Shown one piece after another: positions 1 through 11,140 of a stretch of 64,000 nucleotides of DNA (position 1 is its first letter; the number at the start of each line of letters is the position of its first letter). Under the pieces are notes generated by a model. The model was not told the origin of the DNA. It searched no databases and worked only from the letters and a program-made list of their open reading frames with translations. Source of the stretch: Erpobdella octoculata (taxonomy: Eukaryota > Annelida > Clitellata > Hirudinida > Erpobdellidae); the NCBI GenBank assembly GCA_963978895.1, contig OZ022241.1, positions 14,767,356-14,831,355 of the forward strand, written 5' to 3'. Both the position numbers and the translations under genes were made by a program.

Positions 1-293
1 GGGCCCTGAAATTAATACGGGTTCTACGTGACAATAAAAACGTTACCGAACTTCAGAAAAACATAAAAATACTGATTTATAAAATTGAAAATATCCCATT
101 GTTCCCATTGTTATTTGTAAAAAAAAATTTAAATTGATAAATCTGTTATCAATTGATCGATTTGTTAATTGAAAGCTTCACCATCACCACCTAACAAAAA
201 TTATAATTTTGAGATTTTTTGTAAGTCATTTAGTTAGAAGTTTTGATTAAAAACCTTATTCAATGTTTCATTGACAAATTAAAACTTTCTTAC
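1..293. other. AT-rich flank, no gene seen
   Basis: This is AT-rich non-coding sequence. On the minus strand it lies downstream of the exon ending at 294 and would be intron if the GTAAGA at 293-288 is a real donor. No repeat family or further exon could be recognised here. Confidence 0.4.
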
Positions 294-541
294 TGGAGCG
301 TTGGCAACAAGCGGTACTGAACCAGAATCAAATACAATTATGGAACTCTTTTTCAATTGTATTTCAATTGTATTTCCAGATTCGACAGTTAAAATGACAT
401 TTTGTATCATTCTACTACTTGTCCCGGGAATTGTGAAGAGAAATGAAGCATCGTCGTTTCCATTTGTCGTAAATTTAAAAGGCGGAATTTTGTAAGTAGA
501 AGAAGGGTCTTGAACCACGTCTTCTATGACGCATGCAGTTG
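294..541 (-). CDS. Host exon: beta-rich extracellular segment, unknown family
   Basis: This is an open minus-strand exon of about 82 codons after a split first codon. Upstream is a good acceptor (a T-rich tract ending in CAG at 544-542). The exon enters in phase 1, and joining it to the mucin exon donor at 765 recreates a Thr codon (A + CA). It ends in phase 0 at CCA followed by GTAAGA, a plausible donor. If it were not spliced there, translation would stop at 279 after four more residues. The product starts TACVIEDVVQDP and is rich in alternating hydrophobic and Ser/Thr residues, suggesting beta strands. I do not recognise the family. I infer it is the ectodomain start of a type II membrane protein that continues left of the window. 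Confidence 0.55.
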
Positions 542-764
542 CTGAAAAATTATTTGACACTATAACTTAAACATTTTATAAAAAACAACGTTGAAAATTT
601 TAAATTTTACATGTAATATAACAAATTGTATTGAAATGATAAAAAATCTATTTAATAAGACAATCGTTATATATTTTCTACAATAGTTTAATTGAAATTA
701 TATTTAATAGCCAAGTTTTGAAAAGCTTCATAACACAAACTTAAAAAGCTAAATATATAATCAC

Positions 765-1277
765 TTGCTGCTGACGACGTAGCGGTAGTTGAAGTTAGTG
801 CTTCTGTGGTTGAACTTGTTGATGCTGTGGTTACTAAAGTGGTTGATGTAAGTGCCGTTGTTGAAGTAATTGACGATGTGGTCGATGTTGATGATGTACT
901 TGCTGTAGTCGTTGTTGTTGATGCTGTAATCGTTGTTGTTGCTGTTGTTGGTGTTGTAGTCGCTGTTGTTGGTGTTGTAACCGTTGTTGTTGGTGTCGTA
1001 GTCGCTGTTGTTGTGGATGTTGTCGGTGTTGTAATCGTTGTTGTTGGTGTTGTTATCGTTGTGGTTCGTGTTGTAATCGTTGTTGTTGGTGTTGTAATCG
1101 TTGTTGTTGGTGTTGTTATCGTTGTTGTTGGTGTTGTAATCGTTGTTGTTGGTGTTGTAATTGTTGTTGTTGGTGTTGTAATCGTTGTTGTTGGTGTTGT
1201 AATTGTTGTTGCTGGTGTAATAGTTGTTGATGTTGTAATCGTTGTTGTTAGTATAGTCGCTGTTGTTGATGTAGTCG
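765..1277 (-). CDS. Host exon: Thr/Ser/Pro mucin-like stalk
   Basis: Read on the minus strand this is one uninterrupted frame of 171 codons, mostly Thr with Ser, Pro, Ala and Ile, in a heptad pattern ITTPTTT. Both ends are phase 1: acceptor CAG at 1280-1278, and donor after 765 (GCA GCA A, then GTGATT). Such Thr-rich tracts are typical O-glycosylated stalks of surface proteins. Codons were checked through the non-repetitive half (about 766-960) and no stop was found. The acceptor lacks a strong pyrimidine tract, so the upstream border is the less certain one. The opposite strand reads as a Val-rich frame, which is only the shadow of ACN codons. Confidence 0.6.
930..1240. repeat. 21-bp minisatellite inside the mucin exon
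   Basis: The unit is close to GTTGTTGGTGTTGTAATCGTT (plus strand), in roughly a dozen copies with substitutions. The period is a multiple of three, so copy-number change lengthens or shortens the stalk by seven residues without a frameshift. Confidence 0.85.
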
Positions 1278-1491
1278 CTGTTGTTTGTTAAAATATTTTT
1301 GTTAATGTAGCAAATTATAATTGTTGTATATATGTTTTTTTTTATAAATAATATATAATATGTATATATATGTTGTATATGTAAATTTATAATTGTTGTT
1401 CTAAAAGTAAATTTGTTAATATTGAGGCTTCACCCTAAAAACATAAATGATGTATTAAAGGTTTACACAAATAAATTACAAAATTAGAAAT
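1278..1491. other. Remnant of host intron left of the hAT insertion
   Basis: This is AT-rich sequence with a TATATA-rich stretch around 1326-1380. It lies between the mucin exon and the target duplication GTTATAAG (1492-1499). Together with 14980-15529 it would form an intron of about 0.8 kb if the 13.5-kb insertion were removed. Confidence 0.5.
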
Positions 1492-1508
1492 GTTATAAGG
1501 GACAATTC

Positions 1509-1640
1509 ATACCGCGACACTTAATCCCGACACATTTAATCCCGTTCATATAATCCCGTGGCATTTAATCCCGACGACTATTAATCCCGGCGACTAATGA
1601 TCCCGCGGACAATTGATCCCGCGTCACTTAATCCCGGCTA
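1509..1640 (+). repeat. Left terminal repeat array of the large hAT
   Basis: About eight degenerate units of 14-16 bp share the core TTAATCCCG. It is the inverted counterpart of the array at 14862-14968. Confidence 0.7.
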
Positions 1641-2139
1641 CAAATATTTTGTTTGTATTGTATATGTTATTACATTTTTTTGACACAGTTTTACGTTGCT
1701 CATTGACTATATAAGTGAGTTGATTTTAGTTAATTTTTAATCGTTCAAAAAGAATCGTTTATTCTTTGACTCGTTCAGAATCGTTTACTTACTTGTTGAA
1801 AGATTCATTTGCGGGATCTTAGTGCAGTTGCCGTTAACGGAAACGAAAACGAAAACCATCGTTAACGAAAATAAATTGAAGTCGTTAACGAAACGGTAAT
1901 AGAAACGGAAATAATTCCATAAGACGACAACGAAACTAAAAAAATTTAAAAACGACAACTGAAACTGAAATAAACAAAAAGAAATAACAAATTAATTTTT
2001 TTTTAACTACGACTAGCTGCTCAAATTTTTAAGCTATGTATTTATTTTCTTTGGTGACTATGATTATTTATTATTATTATTAAATAATTAGGAAGAAGTT
2101 GTTTTTTCTACCGATTCCAGCTCAATTTGTAAGGTTGCC

Positions 2140-3216
2140 TTGTTTCCCTCATACCCTGCAGCTGGTGGTCAGTTTAAAATATATAATGATTTATGCTCTA
2201 AAACATGGACACTAGTGGGCAAAATAATGAAGTCATCAGTGGCAAATCAATTACTAAAAGAAAAATGCCACTTGACTTTAATAATTGACTGCCCTACTAG
2301 GTGGTCGAGTACATTTTTCATGAGAAACAGAATGATCACAGTGAAGGACGCACTGAACGATATTATTATTCGTCAAAACCTAGATTAACTGATGAATAGC
2401 GAATAGAAAAAATTAGAAATAATTAAATTCTTGCTAGAACCATTCGCTCATCACACTAAGTTAGTGGAAAATGATAACATGTCGCTTTCTTACATGCTTC
2501 CTGCAGTTTTGGACCTGGAGGAACATTAAAAAAAGTGCCCGAGTAGTATGAATGAACTCCATAATGAAATGTTGGACCAACCAATTGTTAGTTTCAACAA
2601 AACATGCTCTACGTTTTTTTTAAATTCTTTTTCAGACCGTTTAAGATATATCCGTGATGTTACTGCTTTAAACTTTGTTGTTCTGCCAGCTGCAGCAACA
2701 TTGCTAAATTTAAAATACAACTGGGCCCTTCTTTTACCCGACAACACAATAACCGACACAATAGCAATAACCAAGAAATTTATTTTGAAAAAGACACAAA
2801 ACTTCAATGCAGAAATTCCAGTTGAACAACAGCAAGATCGAGGCAGCCAGGATGAAGACTTAGATACACGACCTGCAAAACACTTTAAACATTTAGCCAC
2901 CTTAGTTGTTCTCTCACAGGTTCAACCGGTAATGGCTAAATCTCAAACGGACATTGAGTTGAAAACATATCTCACAGCCCTGCAAAATTGAGAACATAAC
3001 CCATTGGCTGATGAGGAGAACTGCATAGCTGAATGGGAAAAAAAGTCAGGCTTTCCAGTTTTAAAAGATTTAGCCCAGAATATATTATCTCTGCCATGTT
3101 CAGAAGTGTTTATAGAACGTTTGTTTTTAACATATAGGATGATCACATCTGGTAGACGTAACAACATGAGCAACAACTTAAAGAAACGTGCATTTTTGAA
3201 ACATAATTTAAAATAG
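2140..3216 (+). pseudogene. hAT transposase, broken
   Basis: At least three plus-strand segments (2140-2385, about 2520-2990, 3004-3213) read as successive parts of one transposase, separated by stops. The first has the typical TRWSSTFFM motif. The last contains the C-terminal dimerisation region, with a conserved small-residue/ER motif (SEVFIERLF) and the closing basic stretch, as in hATC domains. The DNA-binding BED finger and catalytic core upstream are missing or unrecognisable. The copy is dead. Confidence 0.75.
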
Positions 3217-3309
3217 ATTTAAATGTACCTTTTAATAACTATTTCATGTTAGCAGTAAAAAATTGCATCAAGTGTTTGTATTTTATTATTACAAACTTTT
3301 ATTTAGGTT

Positions 3310-3316
3310 ACAATCT

Positions 3317-3365
<49 letters not shown>

Positions 3366-3530
3366 GCTTTTTCTGTACGCCAATCTTGCAAGTAAAATTT
3401 AACCAGCTTTTTGACTAGCTAGGAAGCTGAAACTTTCAGCATAGCTTTATATTGGATGACAATACATGATTCAATTAAAAAAAACTTAATTTGAACATCT
3501 TTCGTATTTCTAAATCAAATGTATTTGTGT
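3310..3530 (+). repeat. Dispersed repeat starting with (TG)n, copy 1
   Basis: A TG dinucleotide run (about 3320-3362) is followed by roughly 170 bp that recur in the same orientation at 35520-35725 (for example TTGCAAGTAAAATTTAACCA and GACTAGCTAGGAAGCTGAAA). The family is unknown. The TG run behaves like a variable head. Confidence 0.8.
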
Positions 3531-3607
3531 TTTTGTTAAAAAACTCGTTTTTTTCTTTACTTGTTTTTAAATTCATTAAGCATTTTTTGAAAACTGAAAC
3601 TACAATC

Positions 3608-3945
3608 GACGTGCTGGTCTAGTAGTATAGACACCGGCTTTCAGAGTCTTAGGACCTGGGTTCGATTCCTGGTCCGGGCACGTAATTTTTTTGAACAAGA
3701 AACTAACTCACATGGGCTCATGTCCACTCAGCGTTACATCCTTAAGTGGTCGATAAATGAGTACCAACTTTGCTTGGAAGTTAAAGTCCTTCGTGCACTT
3801 GTGGAGCTAGTGAGTAGTATGCGGGGCTGCCAGCGGCGCCGTGAAACACTGCATTTGCCGTTAGTCTTATGTGCAAGTTGCCAACATTGTAAAGCGCCTT
3901 TAAAGCGGTTTCTGCTGCAAAACGGCGCTATATAAATATCATAAG
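3608..3945 (+). mobile_element. tRNA-derived SINE with LINE-like tail
   Basis: The head has the look of a tRNA: an A-box-like TCTAGTAGTATAGAC and a B box GGTTCGATTCC, followed by GGTCCGGGCACG. The body is unrelated sequence. The tail, GGCGCTATATAAATATCAT, resembles the end of the L2-like LINE at 13040-13068 (GCGCATTATAAATTTACC), which suggests mobilisation by that LINE group. It sits inside the decayed hAT. A short open frame (3720-3932) is not considered coding. Confidence 0.75.
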
Positions 3946-4242
3946 GGGCGGCATGTCCTCTGTTTCATTCATAATAAACGAATATTTAAAAAAAATAAAT
4001 GTGTCAAAACGAAATAGAAACTGGAACTAAAATAATGATAAAACTACAACAGAAACTGAAATAGGAATAGGAATAAGCTTTTCGAAACGAAACGGAAACT
4101 AAAACTTAAATAAATTCAAAACTAATACTGCACTACTGGCTCTCAGTCAAAGACTCGATCACGCACACGTAACACAGATGTTGAGTCGGAACTATTCGTA
4201 GATTGATTGTGCGAGTCTTTAAAAGAATGAGTTAATGTAAAT

Positions 4243-4555
4243 AATGTTTATAAACTGCTGTAGTTGGCAAGACTTAATCACCAACTGTAAGCCGAGCATA
4301 TGACCATTAAGAAAGGAATAGTATATGAGTAGAGAATAGACACACTACAGTTGGTTGGTCTTATTTTATAAACTGCTAGTTGTCGAGTCTTTTAGTTGTC
4401 GAGTATATGACCATTACGAAAGGAGTAGTAGATAAGTAGAGACTTGAGTTGTTATGGTTGGCTGCCCTCATTTTATAAACTGCTAGTTGGCAAGAAAAAC
4501 CATCAACTTTCAGCCTAGCATATGACCATATTAACAAAGGAATACGTTTTTCTTA
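4243..4555 (+). repeat. Three tandem copies of a ~125-bp unit
   Basis: Each unit contains TTATAAACTGCT, a TAGTTGGCAAG-like word, GAGCATATGACCAT and AAAGGA. The copies are imperfect. Just before it (4150-4230) are inverted GACTCG/GAGTC words that recall 1760-1790, perhaps the ends of a further element. Confidence 0.7.
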
Positions 4556-4944
4556 TTCCAATTTCATTTTAAATTTAAAAATAATTACTACATCTCATTA
4601 TTATTTCGTTTTATTTTAAGAAAAAATTCCAACTTCTTATTCTAATTCTATTTTAGTTTAAGAAATAATTCCTACTTCCCATTATAATTCCAATTTTTTA
4701 AAGAAATAATTTTTAATTTTCATTCTAATTCCGTTTTGGATGGAAAAATAATTTCTACTTCTAATTCTAATTCCATTTTTATTACGTGATTTCCATTAGA
4801 TAAGATAACGTTTATTATAGTGGTTCAGAAGACTTTACGCCTATAGACAACCACTTCGAATTAAAAATAAATAAATAAGAAGAATAATAACAAATAAAAT
4901 AAAATAAAATAAATAAAAAATGATAATAATAGATAAATAATTTG
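4556..4944. other. AT-rich stretch with repeated TTCTAATTCC words
   Basis: Degenerate runs of TTCTAATTCCATTTT and TAATTNCTACTT fill 4556-4790. Similar words recur in the tandem array at 14665-14800 in the same orientation. No coding sequence was seen. Confidence 0.4.
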
Positions 4945-6420
4945 CATAGGCTATTCTAAGGAATATTTAATAATACACAGTTTTTGTGTGTAACCCCACA
5001 ACGTGGACGAAGTGAGCAAAGCGAGCCAACCACGATTAAGGGGTCTGGGGGAGAAGCTGCTACACTTTTTGGATACTTGAAGACTTGAACCACTATTTCC
5101 CACCTCCAACAAAAATTTAAAAAATATCAAATTATAGCTAATATATCAAAACAATTATGATGGCCCTGTGCATTTCAAATGTTGCACTTTGTTGTTTTAC
5201 TGAAAATGGCTTATTATAATTTTGTACAGGAAACTTTGTACCTAAATTGTATTAAATTGAAATGTACTGATCGTATTGAAATGTATTTTATAATGTGAAA
5301 AGTACCATTAAATTCAAAGTGTCAAATTCAATGAACAGACTGCTTAAAAACCAATTTTCTCAAAATCCTTTGGTTTGGCTTTTTCAGTTTGTCAGCTTCT
5401 GCTGACTTTGCCTCTGCGAACATTGACGAGAACCATTTCTGTTGTTTGTGTTTTTTTGGTTCAACATTACGCCTATCTTTTCTCCAGTTTGGAATACTAA
5501 TTTCCAATGTGGCATTTATCAAGTACCTAATGACAATTCAACACTGACTGCAACTGAATGACTTTTCTCCAGTTTGTAATACAAATCTCCAATGTGGCAT
5601 TTATTAAGTACCTAAGTACAATTTAATACTGAGTGCAACTGAATGCTTTTCTCCAGTGTGGATTACAGATTACAGTGTGGTTTTGTGACATTTAGCAATT
5701 AAGAACAGTTCAACACTAACTGCATCTGATTGACTATCCCCCAGTGTGGATTACATCATTACAATGTGAAAGTTACTTTCTAAGGAAAAACATTATTCTA
5801 CAATTTCATAGTTTAATAGGAGAAAAGTTGAAAAATTCTTTTCTATTATCTAATGTGTAATTTTTTCATATTGATGAATGATGATTGACGAATATTAGTT
5901 AAGGTACCTTTTTGTCCCCTTTCCAAAAATAAATCGTCTATTTTTTGGGGTGCTTTAGCACGCTTCATAAGAAAATTTTCTACTAGTTTGTGTTGTAAAG
6001 TAAGTAAAATTATTTATAAATAATTATTTTTAAACATAAATTTCATAAATATAAAATTATTTAATACTTATAAGCATTACGCAGTAGACGATGACGATGC
6101 AGTGCAGACGAATGCGTGCGCTCATGACTCACGAAAAACAAAAAGTGAATTTAAGTAAATAGGTACTATATAGATCTATTTTTAGAATACCGTTATTTGA
6201 AAAAAATACAAGACAAGTTATATTTTATTGCTATATAAATTGATGTTTTTCGCACTAATTAATAACTGTTATTGGGTTTAAAATGTTAAAAATGCAATCG
6301 AAAATTAACAATATTAAAATATAACATATTTAATAATACACAATTTCAAATTTAAAAATGCACGAATTTTTTTTAAAGATACACACTTTGTGTATTAATA
6401 CACAGTTAAAATAGCCTATG
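4945..6420. mobile_element. hAT deletion derivative (TSD ATAATTTG)
   Basis: Exact 8-bp duplications ATAATTTG flank it (4937-4944, 6421-6428). The inverted ends start CATAGGCTATT. The interior shares long stretches, inverted, with the larger element at 37031-43386: the same end sequences with TAATACACA, the same ~100-bp intronic repeats (about 5500-5760 against 38030-38330), and the same first-exon start (ATGAAGCGTGCTAAAGC, minus strand near 5955-5972). The transposase body is absent, so it is a non-autonomous relative. Confidence 0.85.
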
Positions 6421-6436
6421 ATAATTTGTATAAAAA

Positions 6437-7106
6437 TCAGTATCCATGCCTGGATAGCGCTACTTTAAAAGATGTGGTAGTCTCAGATGCTACAGTGTCA
6501 TCGTCCAAGTCATTCCATATATTTACCACTCTAGAACTAAAAAAAGCCTTTTTTATAGTCTTTTCTTGTTTTTTAAAAAGCTTGAATCTATGCCCCCTAG
6601 TGCTTTGAATCGGTGGTTGTTCAAAAAACATTGCTGGTGTTAAATCCTCTTTTCCTGTTATTATCTTGTAGGCTTCAATCAAGTCACCCCTACTTCTCCT
6701 TTTCTCTAGAGTTGTTAAGCCACATTGTTTTAATCTTTCTTCGTAAGGTAACTTGTTTAAATGCTTAATCAACTTTGTAGCCCTCCTTTGTACCTTCTCG
6801 AACACTACGATGTTTTTTTTTAAAACAGGGCTCCAAGCTTGTACACAATATTCTAGATATGGTCTTACCAAACATTTGCATAGCCTGATAATTATTTCCT
6901 GGTTTCGACTTATTATTGTTCTTTTGACCAATCGTAAAATCTTATTGGCACGCTTTGCTGCTTCCGCACACTGTCTTGATGGTTTGCCGCTATTGTGTAC
7001 TATAATTCCCAAATCTTTTTCCTCTTCAGATGTCGTCAACAAAATTCCTCCCATCTCATACTGAAACTCTTGATTACTATTACCCATGTGCATCAATCGC
7101 ACTTCA
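6437..7106 (-). pseudogene. CR1-like LINE ORF2, C-terminal part
   Basis: Open for over 200 codons on the minus strand. It contains the post-RT region typical of CR1/Rex-type LINEs: MGG followed by EEEKDLG, PSRQCAEAAKRAN, the LYK/CLVRPYLEYCVQAWSP motif and the final NIWNDL. This region follows the RT catalytic core and is thought to act in template binding. It ends with a stop close to the 3' end of the element. Confidence 0.8.
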
Positions 7107-7356
7107 TGGATCAACCACGTGCGAACGTCTCATGACCTTTACAGACAGAAACAAAATCTCTACTGGAAGATGAAGATTGACGACAGCCGAGGGAGTCCTG
7201 GGAGATTATGGCGGACATTATCTGGGGTGCTCGGTCGGGTTCGGAGCAACCCGATTTCGCCAAAAGATCTTACAGCCAATGATTTCTCGAGAGCGTTCAA
7301 TGATAAGATAAGAGATATCCGCCAGTCTACGTCACATGCTTCCAGTCCACGATTCG
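7107..7356 (+). pseudogene. L2-like LINE ORF2, linker between EN and RT
   Basis: About 80 codons of the region between endonuclease and reverse transcriptase, with the family pattern YWKMKIDDSRG, LWRTLSGVLGR and FNDKIRDIRQ. It continues in frame at 11383 once the MULE and one target duplication are removed. The endonuclease itself is missing (5' truncation). Confidence 0.7.
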
Positions 7357-7419
7357 GGGAATGTCAGTGACACCGAATTTTGCGATGACACCGACACTTC
7401 GGTGTCATCGCCAAAAATT

Positions 7420-7602
7420 CGGTGTTAACGCGGCCAAGTCGGTGTTAACGCCTCCGAGTCGGTGTTAACGCCTCCGAGTCGGTGTTAACGCGTCCGAGTC
7501 GGTGTTAACGCGTCCGAGTCGGTGTTAACGCGTCCGAGTCGGTGTTAACGCGTCCGAGTCGGTGTTAACGCGTCCGAGTCGGTGTTAGCGCGTCCGAGTC
7601 TT
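7420..7602 (+). repeat. Left subterminal 20-bp array of the MULE
   Basis: About nine units of CGTCCGAGTCGGTGTTAACG, nearly identical to each other. Just outside is a small hairpin, GACACCGACACTTCGGTGTC. Confidence 0.9.
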
Positions 7603-8095
7603 GTCTCTGTATTTAACTTACGAACTGATATGACTTAAAGGTGCTTTTTAATCGTTCAAGCGACTGTAAAAATGTCGCTTGGTGGCGCTTGCATTAGATA
7701 GTGATTATTTGAATAAGAACTCATTAAAAATACTATATTTTATCAAAGATTTGACATTATAGAAATATCAACGTATTATAAAATATCTATTTACGTTAGA
7801 AAAGTTTAATTAAAGAATATGACAAAAAATTTCCGTAATTAGGTTTTTTAATTTCTAAAATAATAGTAATTTATTTTTATTATTATTTTTAATTATTAAA
7901 AAAATATTTAAATTATTATTTTTACTTAATTATCTATATGTTTTATCTAGGCAAGTTGACTAATGGTGATAGTTGTATCTAGTAGTAATTTAATTTGTGA
8001 TAGTTTTCGATTGATTCACTTTGTTATTCGTTATCTTGGAATTTGTTATTTATTCGATAACTGTCTGAGCTGTTAGCTAGATATTGACTTTAACA
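7603..8095. promoter_or_regulatory. MULE 5' region before the transposase start
   Basis: This is very AT-rich, with no ORF. By position it should contain the transposase promoter. A TATA-like run occurs around 7730-7790, but no specific initiator can be defended. Confidence 0.3.
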
Positions 8096-10710
8096 ATGTC
8101 GTTGTGTGTCCCGTGTAAGAAAATTGTCAAGGATAGCGACAGTGCTATTTCGTGCGACAGATGCCAGGAGTGGACCCACCAAAAATGTCAGAAAGAGATC
8201 ACCCTTAAGCAATACAGATTAGCAATTAAAGGTTTATTTTTATTTAATTTGTTTTTTTTGTCGCATTTGAACACAACTGGTTCATTACATTTACTTTGAA
8301 AAACTTTATCGTAGGTAATTCGCAATTGCAATATGTGTGTGTTTCATGCATTCTTAAAGAAGAAACTGAAGGTGTGTATTATTGAGATAAGTTAAATAGT
8401 GGTTTTTATATATAAAACACTGGTTAATTTTCAAAAATGTTTTAGTTCATAAAAACAAGGAAAAATCGTTTGACGAAGTTTCCCTTTCTAACAAGTACAA
8501 TGGTTTGTTGAATTTGTTTTTTGGATAATTTATATTAGATTAATAGAACAACAACTATTATTTTGATATAGGAATGGTAATTGAGAGCCAAAAAGAAGAA
8601 ATAAAAAACAAAAAAGTTCAGATTAACGATATAATAATTATTTCTGACAGCGAAGGTGAGCTCGAAGGCGCTGTGAAAGTTTCTTTGATTGATAAGTTTT
8701 TCATGATACCAATTACGACTTTTTCTATAGGAGAGTTGGAAGAAATTGATGTTGAAAAAAAAGAAGATTGTGTTAGAAAAGAAAAGGAGTTAAAAGAAGA
8801 AACACAAGCTAACCAAAACGAACTAGTGTGTGTTTATGATAGCGACGGTAAATACCTACTAACTTATGCTATTATAAAATTTAATTATTTGTACTTGTTC
8901 CAATATTGCATTAAACAACATATTTTTTTAAATATGGGTTGAAGTGTTACAGCTCTCAAGAAGAAGAGAATGAGATTAGACAAGAAGAAGAGAATGAGAT
9001 TAGACAAGAAGAAGAGAAAGACATTATACAAGAAGAAGAAATGGAATATGAAAGAGAGGATGAGGAACAGGAAGAAGAAGTACTACCAAAATTTGAAGTT
9101 ATTCAAAATGGATCGATTAAAGGCAAAGATCTTCTTGTGGATGGCAGGGGATTTTCCTTTAATTTAGATAAAAACGCCAAAAAGTCGGCAGCTAGGTATT
9201 GGGCCTGCTCCAAAAGAACAACTCAAGGTAATTTATATATTGATATGAGTTTATCTGGAAACAATGTTTTATATATATAAATGTTTTATATATATATATA
9301 CATAAAGGGTGCACAGCAAGAGTTGTTGAAAAAAATGGGACATTCACACAAACAAAGGTTCACCACAGTTGCATTCCGTGCCAAGCTCTTCTCGTCAAAA
9401 AAGAAGTTCGCAACGCGATAAATCAGCTCAGTATGGCAGAACCGCAAACATCTGCTACGGATGTTGTAAATAAAGTTCTGTTGACGACTGCTGTAGATGT
9501 TGCTGTGTTGCCTCTTCACCAGACTTTAGTAAGGTAAGTCCTAGTAAATTAAAATGGAACATTAGATCATTCTTCATCCAGCTGTCTTTTAAAAATTCAG
9601 GCAAGTTTACCGATGTAGAGGCTCGAATAGGCCCCCTCAACCGCAGACTCTATATTTTAACTTAAAAGAAGAGTTTGTTCCTGAGCACTTCTTTAGAGAA
9701 GATATTAGAGTTGAGAAAGAACGTCATCTTCTTTTCTACTCTGATTATCAGGTGCAGGTGGCCAAAAAAAACAATTACTTTTGTATGGATGCCACCTTTA
9801 AAGTAAGTAAATTTATTGTAAGAATTAATTCAATTTTTTTGCATGGTAAACCTCCGTTACAATATAATTTCAGGCAGCGAAGAATCCGTTTTACCAGTTG
9901 CTATCTTTGCATACCATCATCGGCAAAAACACAGCAACTAAATTGGTGCCTGTTGCATTTGCATTTATGTCTGGCAAGCGACGGGTCGATTATGTGGCTG
10001 TTCTTTAAAGTCTTCAGAAGGCAGGCATAACAATTAAAACATTAATGGGTAATTGATACAAAATCTTTTTAAATTTTTTATATCAGTCAGAAAATTTTAA
10101 ATTGTTTTTATTATGTTATTCAGCTGACTTTGAGATAGGGATGTGGACAGCAGCCAAACACGTTTTCCCAGGAGTGGAGGTACATGGCTGCTTGTTCCAT
10201 TTTCAACAAGCCCTCTACCGAAAAGCGACGGTAAGTAATATATTGTTTTATAAGACTTTACAACAGTAACTGTGATTTTTTCTCCAGGAAATTGGTCTCA
10301 AAACCGATTACGATAAAAAAGTGGAGATATATAAAAGTATAAAAAAGTTTATGGCACTGCCATATTTGCCTCCTGGAGAAATCCATAATGTATTTGAGAC
10401 CCTTGATCTAGAAATACGAATACCAGCACTCAAAGTAAAATTTATTTAATATTAACGTTAAAATTTGTTGACTTGTTTTATATTTCCTTCTTATTTTTAG
10501 ACATTAGCGGACTACATAAAAAAAACTTGGATCAAGGGAAAATATAAAATATCAGAATGGAGCGTCTACCAGAGAGACTGTAAGACCAACAACGACATTG
10601 AGGCGTGGCATAGTGCCCTCAACAACCTAGTAGAGCGCAAGTCGTTCTACGAAGTTGTTGATATTTTATTTACAAAAGCATCGGCAATTCCAGTTCTCAA
10701 CGCGTATTAA
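8096..10710 (+). pseudogene. MULE transposase gene (PHD, FLYWCH, DDE), ~10 exons
   Basis: Consistent GT-AG introns join short plus-strand exons from ATG at 8096. Order of parts: a PHD-type zinc finger spread over exons 1-2 (C-x2-C, C-x2-C-x4-H-x2-C, then C-x2-C); two SUMO-interaction-like motifs followed by acid (IIIISDSE near 8632-8655 and VCVYDSD near 8826-8846); a Glu-rich tract (8955-9090); a FLYWCH finger split at 9226/9307 (W-x-C ... C-x-A-R ... H-H); then the MULE core with D of MDATF (about 9766), D of ADFE (about 10128), the C-x2-H of GCLFHF, and E of IEAWH. The first two Asp and the last Glu would be the DDE catalytic triad. There is one in-frame TAA at about 10006, and the gene stops early at 10708. 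It is otherwise strikingly intact. Exon borders were read by eye. Confidence 0.8.
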
Positions 10711-11140
10711 AAAGTCTATGGTCTCGGTGTACTATGAGCTTATGAATATTGACTGCGCTGGTAGCGTGAATACATAAGGTAGTCGTGCTGGTGAAGTGAT
10801 GAGGACTTTTTTTAGTAATAATAATAAACAAGTGAACCGTAAAAAACCTCGTTAAGTCTATAACTTTAATAACTACATAAATGAAACGAGCGCCAGAGCT
10901 TTGTGGCCGGTTGTCAAACGATTTTCTTAGAGTCGCTAGGTGGCAGGAAAACTACTTAGATTGCACAACATTTGATTTAAATAATTTTAATTGATTTAAG
11001 GCCTAATTAATGTCGGAAATATTTAATTCATGTATTGTCATCCAGAATAAGTGGGTGAATTTTTGTTGCTAACAAGACACCTTCGAGTCATATCAAGTTG
11101 CAGTTCAAATAGAAAGAAGCTAATAACCAATCAGCAGTGG
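10711..11140. other. MULE 3' region
   Basis: AT-rich with no further convincing exon. A few codons continue in frame after the stop at 10708, so the stop may be premature. Confidence 0.35.

Larger units (their letters stand above)
1822..4138 (+). mobile_element. Decayed hAT element with A-rich inverted ends
   Basis: The left end reads TTAGTGCAGTTGCCGTTAACGG and the right end is ACTGCACTACTGG, so the ends are an imperfect inverted repeat with core AGTGCAGT. Both flanks then run into arrays of AACGAAAACGGAAAC-like words, as also seen in the element at 42103-43331. A broken hAT transposase (2140-3216) lies inside, followed by a 200-bp dispersed repeat and a SINE. No convincing target duplication was found. 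Confidence 0.5.

Noticed and set aside
806..1291. Val-rich plus-strand ORF of 161 codons
   Set aside because: It is the complement of the Thr-rich coding strand. Low complexity and the splice phases fit the minus strand only.
7420..7602. CRISPR array
   Set aside because: Units are contiguous 20-bp tandem repeats without spacers, at the end of a DNA transposon in a eukaryotic genome.
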